Source: Candidatus Thermokryptus mobilis
GTDB lineage: Bacteria; Bacteroidota; Ignavibacteria; Kryptoniales; Kryptoniaceae
Length of the DNA stretch: 51,065 bases
Assembly (NCBI RefSeq): GCF_900070205.1
Contig: NZ_FAOO01000014.1
Coordinates: 1 to 51,065, forward strand
Reading direction: 5' to 3'
This document shows, piece after piece, positions 15,885-25,186 of the stretch. Made by a program: the position numbers and the translations under genes. Position 1 is the first letter of the stretch, and each line of letters opens with the position of its first letter. Under the pieces are notes generated by a model, which saw nothing but the letters and a program-made list of their open reading frames with translations, was not told where the DNA came from and did no database searches.

Positions 15885-18581
15885 TTATTTTTTATTCTCC
15901 TTCATCTTCTCTTCAAGTCGTGATATTCTCTCCTTTACTAAATGTTGATATTGCTGAGGATAATAAACAAGAACCCTGTTTAAAATATCTATCGCCTTTT
16001 TATATTCTCCCATCATCTCATATAAATTCACAAGAATTACATACGGATTATACTCTCCATAAATGTTCATCGGCTCACGATTTATCTGTTCCAAAGCTAT
16101 CGGCTCTATCTCCTTGGCTATCTTCATAAATTTCTCCTTTGCCCCAACGATATCATACAAACGAGCAACATCATATCTAAGTCTATAATCCATTGGTAAA
16201 ACATCATTTGGAATTTTGCTTTCCATTCTATCAAGCACTTCAATAACTTTTGCGGTATCGCGCCCGTTTTCGTAATAATAAATTGCGAGTTTCAGAAAAG
16301 CATTCCTATAATTCTGCATCAAATTCCTATCTGTCTCAAAGAAATGAACATTTGGATTGTTTAAATTCCTAAATTTAAAGCCATATCTTGGTTCACGATA
16401 GAAACCTTCCGGTTCATTAAATAAACATTCTTTCATAACTTCTTCCTCCACAAATGTCGGTGAGCCCTTTGGGTTTTTAAACGGAACAACTCTATAAGCA
16501 AGTCCTTCCATACGCAGATACTCATCAAGCCCAATGAAATTGTCAGGCGAAACTGTGACAGCAAAATATATCGGTCTTTCCCACTTATTTGTCTCAATTA
16601 TATCACGAACCATAATATCCTGAACTCTTATTGCTTTTATCTCCCCAAACTGAATAGTATTGGGCATTCGGAATGTAATTTTACCCTGATTTATAATTGA
16701 AGTATCTTTTATCCCGAATTTTTCATAAACTTCCCTCGGCACAGGTATTGAAACATCACGCGGTTCCCACTGGACAAGACCCAGTCGCCTGATTATGTTA
16801 TCGCTCAAACTAATTGGAACTTTCTTTGCCCCGTGTGGTTCTTCATGCTTTAACTGAAGTATATACCAATCAGTGTTCAGCAAGCTTAAATTTACAACCC
16901 TTATATCTGTCCTGATGCCCTCAACCTCTTGTAGATACCAAAGCGGGAAGGTATCATTATCTCCGTTAGTGAACAGAATCGCGTCTTTCTCGCAACTCTG
17001 AAGCAAATTATAAGAATAATCCCAGGGGACATAATTTCCACTTCTATCGTGGTCATCCCAGTTTTGAATTGCCATATTCACGGGAACAACAAAAATTGCA
17101 ACCGCAAGAACTCCAACAGAATAAATTTTCTTCATCTTCTCCGATTGAATTAAATCGCTTATTAACTCAATCAAACCAGCTGTGCCGATGCCGATCCAAA
17201 TTGAAAAAGCGAAAAAAGAACCAGCAAAAACATAATCCCTTTCCCTTGGTTGTGGTTCAGGCATATTAAGATAAACCGCAAGACCAATACCTGTCACAAG
17301 AAACAAAGCAAGATATGATAAAAACATCTTCCAATCTTTTCTGTAATGATAATATAATCCAAAAATCCCCAATAAAAGTGGCAGTGCGAAATATCTGTTT
17401 GGGAATTCGCTCGGTTTTCCCCAACCGCTTTCGGACTTCAAGAAGACAGCAGGCGCATCTTGAACATCACCAGCACGACCAACGAAGTTCCAGAAGAAAT
17501 ATCTAAAAAACATATGATTTAACTGATATCTCAAAAAGAAATCCCAATCACTTTGATATTTCTGATAATTTTCCTGATGCGTTGGTTCCTGACTCCAACG
17601 CCTTTTAAATGGTGAAGGTTGTTCACCATATTGCTCCCTTTCAAGATATTTGACAAATTTAACAAGATTATCAGGAGCGTTCTCATTTATAGCAGGCTTA
17701 TCATTTGCCCTTATTATTATCAACGCATAAGTCGTATACCCGAGAAAAACTAAAAAAATACCCATCAAAAAGTTGAATAAAATTCTTTGCTTATTCCTAT
17801 ACGAATAATAAATCCCGTATGAAACGACAAGTGCAATAACCGCAGGAACAGCTGGCATATCATCAAGCATTGAAGGTATCCAAAAAATTATAACCTTATA
17901 GATCAGAAAGAATATACCGACAGCGATTATCCCCATCACTGTAAAACTTTTAATATCAACCTTTTCCCTAAACCTAAAATATACAAGCATCGCCAGCGTG
18001 AAAATCGTAAGTATGCTCAAAAGATGAACACCGATTGACAAACCGATAACATAAGCTATCAAAAGAATCAACCTGTCGCTTTCAATTTTATCTGCCTTTT
18101 CAAACCAGACCATACCAAGCCATATTGCAAAGCTCATCAAAAACAAGCTCGTTGCATAAACTTCCGCTTCAACCGCGTTGAACCAAAAAGTATCACTGAA
18201 AGAAAGCGCCAAAGCTCCAACCACAGGTGCGCCATAAACGATAAGCTTATCAACGAAATCTTGTGGATTTGCCTTCCATCTTAATATCAATCTAACCGTG
18301 ATAAGATAAAGGAACATAACCGTTAAAGCACTTACAAAAGCGCTTACCAAATTAACCCTTTTAGCGATGTCTTCAGCTATAGGCAATAAAGTTGCAATTC
18401 TGCCAAGAATTATAAAAAATGGCGCCCCAGGTGGATGTGGAACCCCAAGCGTATAACTTACAGCGATGAATTCACCACAATCCCAAAAAGGAACGCTCGG
18501 TTGAACAGTTAAAGCAAAAACTACTAACGAAATCAAAAACAAAACAAAAGCGACAACGTGATTTAACTTTAACTTTCCCAT
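15885..18581 (-). CDS. DUF2723 membrane protein (GT117/TMEM260-like) with C-terminal TPR
   Basis: 898 residues. The N-terminal block TVQPSVPFWDCGEFIAVSYTLGVPHPPGAPFF is the signature of DUF2723, with the Asp-Cys-Gly-Glu that corresponds to the GT-C acidic site. About twelve hydrophobic helices follow to residue 500. A soluble domain from about 505 has GDNDTFPLWYLQEVEGIRTD, also strongly conserved. Residues 755-890 are helical and TPR-like. The animal relative TMEM260 is a protein O-mannosyltransferase, and Bacteroidota members are thought to glycosylate secreted proteins; that role is inferred. It would fit the type IX-secreted proteins coded elsewhere here. It overlaps hemW by 13 bases, suggesting coupled translation. 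Confidence 0.93.
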   Translation of the reverse strand: MGKLKLNHVVAFVLFLISLVVFALTVQPSVPFWDCGEFIAVSYTLGVPHPPGAPFFIILGRIATLLPIAEDIAKRVNLVSAFVSALTVMFLYLITVRLILRWKANPQDFVDKLIVYGAPVVGALALSFSDTFWFNAVEAEVYATSLFLMSFAIWLGMVWFEKADKIESDRLILLIAYVIGLSIGVHLLSILTIFTLAMLVYFRFREKVDIKSFTVMGIIAVGIFFLIYKVIIFWIPSMLDDMPAVPAVIALVVSYGIYYSYRNKQRILFNFLMGIFLVFLGYTTYALIIIRANDKPAINENAPDNLVKFVKYLEREQYGEQPSPFKRRWSQEPTHQENYQKYQSDWDFFLRYQLNHMFFRYFFWNFVGRAGDVQDAPAVFLKSESGWGKPSEFPNRYFALPLLLGIFGLYYHYRKDWKMFLSYLALFLVTGIGLAVYLNMPEPQPRERDYVFAGSFFAFSIWIGIGTAGLIELISDLIQSEKMKKIYSVGVLAVAIFVVPVNMAIQNWDDHDRSGNYVPWDYSYNLLQSCEKDAILFTNGDNDTFPLWYLQEVEGIRTDIRVVNLSLLNTDWYILQLKHEEPHGAKKVPISLSDNIIRRLGLVQWEPRDVSIPVPREVYEKFGIKDTSIINQGKITFRMPNTIQFGEIKAIRVQDIMVRDIIETNKWERPIYFAVTVSPDNFIGLDEYLRMEGLAYRVVPFKNPKGSPTFVEEEVMKECLFNEPEGFYREPRYGFKFRNLNNPNVHFFETDRNLMQNYRNAFLKLAIYYYENGRDTAKVIEVLDRMESKIPNDVLPMDYRLRYDVARLYDIVGAKEKFMKIAKEIEPIALEQINREPMNIYGEYNPYVILVNLYEMMGEYKKAIDILNRVLVYYPQQYQHLVKERISRLEEKMKENKK

Positions 18582-19735
18582 TTCATAACAAATTTTATTT
18601 TTGAAATTAACCTTAACACAATTTCATCACAAAGAAGAAAACCTTTTGGTGTAAGCTTAATAAAATCACCATTAATGGATATATAACCAGCTCTCTCAAA
18701 TTCTTTAATCTCGTCCTTAATATCGCCATCCACAAACTCAAAACCAAATTTTTCTTTGAACCTCGCAACATTAATTCCTTTACTTCTCAAACCAAGATAA
18801 ATAAATTCTTCAATCATCTTTTCCTCGTCTAAAATTTCAAAATTCGCCACGGGTATTTTCCCCAAATCAATCGCATTTATATACTTGTTCAAGTTAGCGT
18901 AATTCCACCACCTTTTATTGATCCAAAACGAATGAGCCGATGGACCAAAGCCAATGTAATTTTCATATTGCCAATATTTTAAATTATGCCTACACTCAAA
19001 CCCATCAAAAGCATAATTTGACACCTCATAGTGAACATATCCGGCATTTTCAAGAAAATCTATTGTCTTTTCATAAAGTTGAGCTTGTATTTCATCCTCT
19101 GGAATCTCAACTTTACCAAGTGAAACGAGCTCATGAAGTGGTGTGCCCCTTTCAACTATTAAATTATACGCCGAAATATGAGATACATTTAAAGAGACAG
19201 CAAACTTCAAATTTTCCAACCATTTTTCAACCGTCTGCCCAGGCAAACCAAAAATCAAATCAATGCTCACATTTTCAAAGCCAACATCAAAGCTATCATT
19301 TATGCATTTAAAAGCATCTTCACTTGTGTGAATCCGCCCGAGAAATTTCAAATCATCGTCAAAGAAAGATTGAACGCCAAAACTTATCCTATTCACGCCC
19401 AAATTCTTAAACTCAAGAAGTTTTCTCTTGTCAACTGTCCCGGGATTCGTTTCAAGTGTAATTTCAGCGTTGGATGAAATTTTGAACCTTTGCGATAATT
19501 CGTTCAGGATTTTTGCAATTTGTGCGGGTTCAAGTAGTGAAGGAGTACCCCCACCGAAATAGATAGTATCAAAAATTGAATCATTGAAAAAATCCGTCTC
19601 AATTGAAAAAATTTCAATTTCTTTCAAAAGTGATTCAGTGAATCTATCAATCAAATTTAAATTTTCAACCGAATAAAAATCGCAATAAATGCACTTCCTT
19701 TCACAAAAAGGTATGTGAATATAAATTCCACTCAT
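18569..19735 (-). CDS. hemW: HemW-type radical SAM protein
   Basis: 388 residues. The N-terminus SGIYIHIPFCERKCIYCDFYS has the CxxxCxxC cluster motif of radical SAM enzymes plus the following Cys-free DF(Y/S) pattern of HemW. IYFGGGTPSLL, ETNPGTVD and GVQSFFDDDLKFLGRIH are typical, and a C-terminal winged-helix-like HemN_C part follows. Relatives bind haem and act in haem delivery to respiratory proteins; they are often mislabelled as coproporphyrinogen III oxidase. The start overlaps the lepB stop (ATGA) and the end overlaps the DUF2723 start, so the block is transcribed together. Confidence 0.93.
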   Translation of the reverse strand: MSGIYIHIPFCERKCIYCDFYSVENLNLIDRFTESLLKEIEIFSIETDFFNDSIFDTIYFGGGTPSLLEPAQIAKILNELSQRFKISSNAEITLETNPGTVDKRKLLEFKNLGVNRISFGVQSFFDDDLKFLGRIHTSEDAFKCINDSFDVGFENVSIDLIFGLPGQTVEKWLENLKFAVSLNVSHISAYNLIVERGTPLHELVSLGKVEIPEDEIQAQLYEKTIDFLENAGYVHYEVSNYAFDGFECRHNLKYWQYENYIGFGPSAHSFWINKRWWNYANLNKYINAIDLGKIPVANFEILDEEKMIEEFIYLGLRSKGINVARFKEKFGFEFVDGDIKDEIKEFERAGYISINGDFIKLTPKGFLLCDEIVLRLISKIKFVMKWES

Positions 19736-20622
19736 TTAATTCCCTTGCCTATCCTTTCCCATCTAATTGATTTTATTTTTTCAGTTAAATTTATCAATGA
19801 TATATTTGAATCCCAAGACCAATAGATTAAGCACGCACGCCCAATGATATTTTCGGTAGGGACGAATCCCCAAAATCTGCTATCCAAACTATTGTTTCTA
19901 TTATCGCCCATCACGAAGACATAATCCTTTTCAATCACATACTCATCAGTTTGAACGCCATCTATATAAATTTTTCCATCAGCGACATCAATCTTATGCC
20001 CTTCTCTTTCAATTAAAATTCTCCATCGTTTTAAATTACCCTGGTCAAGTTTAACGCTCATACCTTTATAAGGGACGATAATTGGTCCGTAATTATCCTC
20101 ATTAAAGTTTGAACCCTCTGGGAAGATATACGGATTTTCCAAGCCCTTTGGCACAACATATTCATAATTGACCTTAACGGTGGAGGGCTCTTTAAATCTT
20201 TCGCCATTTACGAAGATAACTTTATCTTTTATCTGAACGATATCCCCGGGCAAACCGATTAACCTTTTTATATAATTCACTTTTTCCCTGGGTTTAACTT
20301 CGTTTTTCTCACCTGGAAAATGAAAAACTATTACATCTCCCCTTTTAATTGGTGAAAAACGAGGAATTATCGTCACTTGTGGAATTTCAATATTTGTAAA
20401 AGGAATCCTTTTTGGTGTTTTCACTTCAAATCCAAATTTACAAACTATAATAAAGTCCCCGGGTAACAATGTATCTTCCATTGAACCGGAGGGAATTCTA
20501 AAAGCTTCAAAGGCAAATGTTTTCACGAAAAAAGCGACAATAACCGCAATTAAAATCGGTTTTAGCCAATCCCTTGAATTGACATTTTCCTCGGCAAAAA
20601 TTTCTGGCTTGCTTTCCTCCAT
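19732..20622 (-). CDS. lepB: Signal peptidase I (second of a tandem pair)
   Basis: 296 residues with one N-terminal membrane helix (LKPILIAVIVAFFVKTFAF). The catalytic Ser is in RIPSGSMEDTLLPGD and the general-base Lys in NYIKRLIGLPGD. Box E, GDNRNNSLDSRFWGFV, is intact. It cuts signal peptides on the outer face of the inner membrane. An inserted region (PEGSNFNEDNYGPIIVPYKG) is shared with the neighbour and common in Bacteroidota. It begins 12 bases after the other lepB ends. Confidence 0.95.
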   Translation of the reverse strand: MEESKPEIFAEENVNSRDWLKPILIAVIVAFFVKTFAFEAFRIPSGSMEDTLLPGDFIIVCKFGFEVKTPKRIPFTNIEIPQVTIIPRFSPIKRGDVIVFHFPGEKNEVKPREKVNYIKRLIGLPGDIVQIKDKVIFVNGERFKEPSTVKVNYEYVVPKGLENPYIFPEGSNFNEDNYGPIIVPYKGMSVKLDQGNLKRWRILIEREGHKIDVADGKIYIDGVQTDEYVIEKDYVFVMGDNRNNSLDSRFWGFVPTENIIGRACLIYWSWDSNISLINLTEKIKSIRWERIGKGIK

Positions 20623-20634
20623 TTTTAGGAAGAA

Positions 20635-21540
20635 TTATTTTATTATCATACCTATTCTACTGAACTTGATTGAAGAAATTTTAGCGAAGATATTGTAGAT
20701 TGGAATTTCCGGATTCCAAGACCAATAAACTATAATGGGTGTGCCAACGATGTATTTATCCGGGACGAACCCCCAAAATCTACTATCCAAACTATTGTCC
20801 CTGTTATCTCCCATCATAAAGTAATAATTATGTTTAACCACATACTCATATTTTTCAACGTCATCAATAAAAATTTTGCCATCTCTTAACTCAATGTTAT
20901 GTCCCTCCCTTTTCACGAATGTCTCCCACATATCATAATTTGAAATGCTTAACCTAATAGTATCACCCTTTTTAGGAACGATGATCGGACCGTAATTATC
21001 TTCATTAAATGGCGCTCCTTTGGGGAAAATTCTTGGGTCGGGTTGGTCCTTGGGGAATACATACGGTCTTTCAAATTTAACATATTTCGGATTTGGGAAA
21101 ATTTCCCCATTTACATAAACCACTTTATCAATTATTTGAATTGTATCCCCGGGAACACCAATACATCTTTTTAAGTAATAAATCATCGCTGGATGCCTTA
21201 CCTCATCTCTATATCCTGGGAACTCAAATACGACGACATCTCCACGCTCAACTTTCCACAAACTTGGAATAACGACATAGGGAAGCCGTATAGAAGTAAG
21301 CGGTATGTTTCGCGGTGTGGCGAGATTATAAATAAATTTATTCACAAACAAAAAATCACCAGCCATAACTGTATCTTCCATTGATGAAGTTGGAACCTCA
21401 AACGATGCAATGACGAAACTGTTAAGAACAATGAAAATCCCGAACACAACAACGAATTCCTTTATGAAATGATATATTTTTTCTTTTAATGTTTCTGGTT
21501 TTTTCTTTGATTTTGAAGAGGGTTTACTTTTTGCGGGCAT
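20635..21540 (-). CDS. lepB: Signal peptidase I (first of a tandem pair)
   Basis: 301 residues. The Lys-rich N-terminus is followed by one membrane helix (EFVVVFGIFIVLNSFVIASF). The catalytic Ser is in VPTSSMEDTVMAGD, the Lys in YYLKRCIGVPGD, and box E is GDNRDNSLDSRFWGFV. All catalytic residues are therefore present in both tandem copies, so neither is a decayed duplicate. The two differ in the residues around the Ser (TSS versus SGS), which may reflect different substrate choice. It lies 18 bases after lepA. Confidence 0.95.
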   Translation of the reverse strand: MPAKSKPSSKSKKKPETLKEKIYHFIKEFVVVFGIFIVLNSFVIASFEVPTSSMEDTVMAGDFLFVNKFIYNLATPRNIPLTSIRLPYVVIPSLWKVERGDVVVFEFPGYRDEVRHPAMIYYLKRCIGVPGDTIQIIDKVVYVNGEIFPNPKYVKFERPYVFPKDQPDPRIFPKGAPFNEDNYGPIIVPKKGDTIRLSISNYDMWETFVKREGHNIELRDGKIFIDDVEKYEYVVKHNYYFMMGDNRDNSLDSRFWGFVPDKYIVGTPIIVYWSWNPEIPIYNIFAKISSIKFSRIGMIIK

Positions 21541-21558
21541 TTGAATTTTTATTTTGTT

Positions 21559-23373
21559 TTAATCGTTATCTATTGTTAAAACTGCGAGGAAAGCTTCTTG
21601 CGGGACCTCAACCCTTCCTATTTGCTTCATTCTTTTCTTCCCCTCCTTTTGCTTTTCAAGAAGTTTTCTCTTCCTCGTGACATCACCGCCGTAACACTTT
21701 GCAAGGACATTTTTCCGCAATGGTTTAATCACATCCCTTGCAATAACTTTACTTCCAATCGCTGCTTGAATCACAACCTCAAAAAGTTGTCTCGGTATAA
21801 GCTCCCTTAGTTTTGAACATAATTTCCTACCGTAGTCATAAGCTTTGCTTCTATGCACGACAAATGAAAGTGCATCAACTGGCTCACCATTTAAAAGTAT
21901 ATCTAACTTAACAAGGTCTGACTCTCTATATTCAATGAACTCATAATCAAAAGAAGCATATCCTTTTGAAACCGATTTCAGCTTGTCATAAAAATCAAAA
22001 ATTATCTCAGAAAGTGGCAATTCATATTCAAGTATAGCTCTATCAGCGGAGACATAATGTGTTGTTTTGTAAATTCCCCTTCTATCGGTGCAGAGTTTCA
22101 TCAAAGCCCCGATAAATTCAGATGGTGTTATAATTTGCGCCCTAACATACGGTTCTTCAATATGGTCAATTTCACCAGGATTTGGCATTTGAGTTGGATT
22201 GTTGATGTAAGTTACATCTCCATTTCGCTTCACAACTTTATAGACGACATTTGGAACAGTCGTTACAATATTAAGCCCGAATTCCCTTTCAAGACGCTCT
22301 TGAACTATTTCCATGTGAAGAAGACCGAGAAAGCCACATCTAAATCCGTGACCCAATGCGGTTGAACTTTCCGGCTCAAAGACGATCGCTGCATCGTTTA
22401 ACCTCAATTTTTCAAGGGCATCCCTTAACTCTTGATAATTTTCCGAGTCAGCGGGATAAAACCCTGCATAAACCATCGGTTTTACTTCACGATAACCCGG
22501 AAGCGGTTCCTTTGCTGGATTATTTGCGATAGTCACCGTGTCCCCAACTCTCGTATCGTGTACATCTTTAACGCCAGCGATTAAATATCCAACCATTCCA
22601 GTCGTGAGTTTACCTGTCCTTACTCTATCAAGTTTTAAAATCCCAACTTCCTCAGCTTCAAAGACCTTTCCGTTAGCAAAAAACATAATTTTATCACCTT
22701 CTTTTAATTCGCCATCAAAAACCCTAAGATACACAACGACGCCACGATAAGAATCATATTTTGAATCAAAAATTAAGGCGCGCAAAGGTGCTTGTGGGTC
22801 TCCTTTTGGAGGTGGAATCCTTTGAACGATCGCCTCAAGAAGTTCGTCAACCCCGAAACCTGTCTTTGCGCTGACAAGTAAAATCTCATCTTCCTTGCAT
22901 CCGATTAAATCAATAATCTGACCCTTCACTGTCTCAATCATCGTTTGAGCAGCCGGTAAATCAATTTTATTTATCACCGGTATTATCTCAAGCCCCGATT
23001 CAACAGCAAGATAAAGGTTACTTATAGTTTGAGCTTCAACACCTTGAGTTGCATCAACGACGAGAATCGCGCCTTCACTTGCAGCAAGAGCGCGCGAAAC
23101 TTCATAAGTGAAATCAACATGTCCTGGTGTGTCAATTAAATTAAATGTATACTCATTGCCATCTTTTGCGATGTATTTCATTTGAACGGGATGTGATTTA
23201 ATCGTTATACCGCGCTCCCTCTCAAGGTCCATATTGTCAAGAACTTGCTCAACCATTTGCCTTGGCGGGATCGTCCCCGTTTTCTCAAGAAGGCGATCCG
23301 CAAGAGTTGACTTCCCGTGATCAATATGCGCTATAATGCAAAAATTTCTTATCCTCGTGACATCCATCTTCAT
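21559..23373 (-). CDS. lepA: Elongation factor 4 (LepA)
   Basis: About 604 residues. Translational GTPase with [16 protein letters not shown] (P-loop), [14 protein letters not shown] (switch I), [20 protein letters not shown] and SAKTG. The LepA-specific C-terminal domain ends the protein ([45 protein letters not shown]). It acts on stalled or initiating ribosomes. Three starts in a row are possible (TTG 23376, ATG 23373, ATG 23367), none with a clear ribosome site; I took the first ATG. Linkage of lepA to lepB is widespread in bacteria. Confidence 0.97.
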   Translation of the reverse strand: MKMDVTRIRNFCIIAHIDHGKSTLADRLLEKTGTIPPRQMVEQVLDNMDLERERGITIKSHPVQMKYIAKDGNEYTFNLIDTPGHVDFTYEVSRALAASEGAILVVDATQGVEAQTISNLYLAVESGLEIIPVINKIDLPAAQTMIETVKGQIIDLIGCKEDEILLVSAKTGFGVDELLEAIVQRIPPPKGDPQAPLRALIFDSKYDSYRGVVVYLRVFDGELKEGDKIMFFANGKVFEAEEVGILKLDRVRTGKLTTGMVGYLIAGVKDVHDTRVGDTVTIANNPAKEPLPGYREVKPMVYAGFYPADSENYQELRDALEKLRLNDAAIVFEPESSTALGHGFRCGFLGLLHMEIVQERLEREFGLNIVTTVPNVVYKVVKRNGDVTYINNPTQMPNPGEIDHIEEPYVRAQIITPSEFIGALMKLCTDRRGIYKTTHYVSADRAILEYELPLSEIIFDFYDKLKSVSKGYASFDYEFIEYRESDLVKLDILLNGEPVDALSFVVHRSKAYDYGRKLCSKLRELIPRQLFEVVIQAAIGSKVIARDVIKPLRKNVLAKCYGGDVTRKRKLLEKQKEGKKRMKQIGRVEVPQEAFLAVLTIDND

Positions 23374-23453
23374 CAATGACTTGGAGTTTTGTTTGGAACT
23401 CTTTACATAAATTTATTGAAAAATATAAAAACAGCACCGTAAAAATTCAAAAT

Positions 23454-24095
23454 TTAAACCCCGATCAATTTACTTGTCCTAAAGTGTATCTTTGCGACAC
23501 TAATCAATTCTTCCCTTCCATATCTCTTGACAAAATCACCAGCAACCTCAACAACTTTTGAAGAAGCCCCACGCGGAAATTCCATTTTGTACTTTTCTGA
23601 TAAAAGCTTCAATCGGGATAAAAATTCATTTCTCGCCAAAATTGAAGCAGATGCAACAGCTGGGTCTGTTTCAGCTTTATGTCTTTGAACGAGTTCAATT
23701 CTCCTACCTTTCGTCATTAAGGATTCAATAAGGTAATGCTCATCGCCAAATTTATCCGATATAGCCATAGTGCAAACAATTTTCCCCAATTCGGCTTTTT
23801 CCAAAAGATTTTCTATCACTCGCGCATGACCCCAAGCAAGTATACGATTAAGGTTTAATTTCTGGGTAAGCTCGTTATATCTTTTCGGATTAATCACAAC
23901 GATTTCGTAAATGCAAATTTTTTTGATCTCCTGCGCAAGTTCAGCGATTTTCTTATTTGAAAGCTTTTTTGAATCCCTGACGCCAAGCATAATTAACTTT
24001 TGATTGACCTCATCATTTGAGATAATTCCAGCGATCACAAGCGGTCCAAAGAAATCACCTTTTCCTGATTCATCAACACCGATGTAAAAATTCAT
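23454..24095 (-). CDS. rnhC: Ribonuclease HIII-type protein lacking the usual N-terminal domain
   Basis: About 213 residues. The start MNFYIGVDESGKGDFFGPLVIAG is the HIII form of the RNase H active site, with the first Asp-Glu pair and GKGD. RDSKKL, then QRHKAETDPAVASASILAR and the end AKIHF follow the HIII pattern. It degrades the RNA strand of RNA/DNA hybrids. Classical RNase HIII proteins are about 300 residues and begin with a TBP-like substrate-binding domain, which is absent here. I used the ATG at 24095; a TTG at 24107 is also in frame. A plain RNase HII is less likely because of the GKGDFFGP block. Confidence 0.85.
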   Translation of the reverse strand: MNFYIGVDESGKGDFFGPLVIAGIISNDEVNQKLIMLGVRDSKKLSNKKIAELAQEIKKICIYEIVVINPKRYNELTQKLNLNRILAWGHARVIENLLEKAELGKIVCTMAISDKFGDEHYLIESLMTKGRRIELVQRHKAETDPAVASASILARNEFLSRLKLLSEKYKMEFPRGASSKVVEVAGDFVKRYGREELISVAKIHFRTSKLIGV

Positions 24096-24132
24096 TTCTC
24101 CAGCCAATTGACTTTTTGAAAAATTAAAAAAA

Positions 24133-24165
24133 TTTGCAAAACAGAAAAAAATTTTCTATATTTTG
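24133..24165 (+). promoter_or_regulatory. Candidate promoter of the tRNA-His/tRNA-Glu pair
   Basis: TTTG at 24133-24136, 20 bases, then TATATTTTG at 24157-24165. Compared with TAnnTTTG it has one added T, a form also present before the 33517 operon. The first tRNA base follows after about ten bases. Confidence 0.5.
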
Positions 24166-24175
24166 ATTGTCCTAC

Positions 24176-24250
24176 GGTGAGTATAGCTCAACTGGTCAGA
24201 GCGCCAGGTTGTGGCCCTGGAGGTTGCGGGTTCGAGCCCCGCTACTCACC
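24176..24250 (+). tRNA. tRNA-His (GTG)
   Basis: The anticodon arm CCAGGTTGTGGCCCTGG gives anticodon GTG. The acceptor stem GTGAGTA pairs with TACTCAC, and an added G-1 (24176) faces discriminator C73 (24250), the identity pair of tRNA-His. CCA is not encoded. tRNA-Glu begins six bases after it. Confidence 0.96.
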
Positions 24251-24256
24251 CACGAT

Positions 24257-24329
24257 GCCCCCATCGTCTAGAGGCCTAGGACACAGGCTTTTCAAGCCTG
24301 GAACGCGGGTTCGAATCCCGCTGGGGGCG
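24257..24329 (+). tRNA. tRNA-Glu (TTC)
   Basis: Acceptor stem GCCCCCA pairs with TGGGGGC. The anticodon arm CAGGCTTTTCAAGCCTG gives anticodon TTC. The T arm contains GGTTCGAATCC and the discriminator is G. It is probably co-transcribed with tRNA-His. Confidence 0.96.
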
Positions 24330-24360
24330 CTACCTCACCCCCAAAAATCCCTCCAAAAAC

Positions 24361-24403
24361 TGACCTAAGTCAATGTTTTTTAAGCACGCGGAAATTAATT
24401 TTA
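24361..24403 (+). promoter_or_regulatory. FNR/DNR-like operator and promoter before the NO-response genes
   Basis: TGACCTAAGTCA (24361-24372) is a perfect dyad TGAC-N4-GTCA with the half-site spacing of FNR/DNR boxes (TTGAT-N4-ATCAA). TAATTTTA at 24396-24403 is one mismatch from TAnnTTTG. With a start near 24409 the dyad centre falls close to -42, the usual place for activation by this family. The regulator encoded at 27729 carries an FNR-like recognition helix. Confidence 0.5.
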
Positions 24404-24424
24404 TAGAAAAAAGGAATTTTTACC

Positions 24425-25183
24425 ATGAAAGCAACAGAACAACTCAAAAAGGAACACAATCTTATCCGCCTTGCAACCGTTCTGCTTGAAGCAACAAAGA
24501 ACAATGTTGAAGACACCGAAAAACTCCTTGATTTCTTCACTAATTTCACAGATAAATGCCATCATGGAAAAGAAGAAGGAATACTTTTCCCAGCGCTTGA
24601 AGAAGCAGGAATCCCAAAAGAGAATGGTCCAATACAAGTAATGCTCTATGAACACGAAATAGGTAGAGGTCTTCTTAGACAAATTAAAGAGTATATCCAG
24701 ATCTTGAAAATAAAGCAAGACGAAATATATAACGAGAGAATATCTCAAACCATATCAAACTATGTGAAACTTCTTGAAGAACACATTCAAAAAGAGAATA
24801 ATGTGCTTTTTGTAATGGCGAATATTCACCTTAGCGAAAAAACTCAGCATGAAATCTTTGATAAATTTGAAGAATTTGAAATAAAAGAAATTGGTGCGGG
24901 AAAACATAAGGAATACCATAAATTGATAGAAGAAATCAAGGAGAAAGTTTTCGGCAAGTCAAAAATTCTTGATGTGAGAGATGTGGAACCAGTTCAAAGA
25001 CATGGGATAATTTTTGGTGAATTTGATAAACTAAAAGGAGGTGAAAGTTTTATCCTTATCAACGACCATGACCCAAAACCGCTTTTTTATCAATTTCAAG
25101 CCGAAAGAGAAGGAAAATTTAAGTGGGAATATGTATTGACTGGACCGATCATTTGGTGTGTGAAAATAACTAAACAAGCATGA
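24425..25183 (+). CDS. Hemerythrin-like (HHE) protein fused to DUF2249
   Basis: 252 residues. Residues 1-150 form a hemerythrin four-helix bundle with the expected iron ligands in KKEHNLI, KCHHGKEEGILFPALEE, YEHEIGR and LEEHIQKENNVLF. Residues about 178-252 match DUF2249 (LDVRDVEPVQRHGIIFGEFDKL, then FILINDHDPKPLFYQFQAE), a TusA-like small domain. Such fusions occur in bacteria exposed to nitric oxide or low oxygen and are thought to bind NO or O2 or to help repair Fe-S centres. It leads a set with two NnrS-type proteins and an FNR-like regulator, behind a candidate operator. Confidence 0.9.
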   Translation: MKATEQLKKEHNLIRLATVLLEATKNNVEDTEKLLDFFTNFTDKCHHGKEEGILFPALEEAGIPKENGPIQVMLYEHEIGRGLLRQIKEYIQILKIKQDEIYNERISQTISNYVKLLEEHIQKENNVLFVMANIHLSEKTQHEIFDKFEEFEIKEIGAGKHKEYHKLIEEIKEKVFGKSKILDVRDVEPVQRHGIIFGEFDKLKGGESFILINDHDPKPLFYQFQAEREGKFKWEYVLTGPIIWCVKITKQA

Positions 25184-25186
25184 ATT

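Noticed and set aside
24177-24368. Open frame running through the tRNA-His/tRNA-Glu pair
   Set aside because: It is a translation of two tRNA genes with no independent coding signal.
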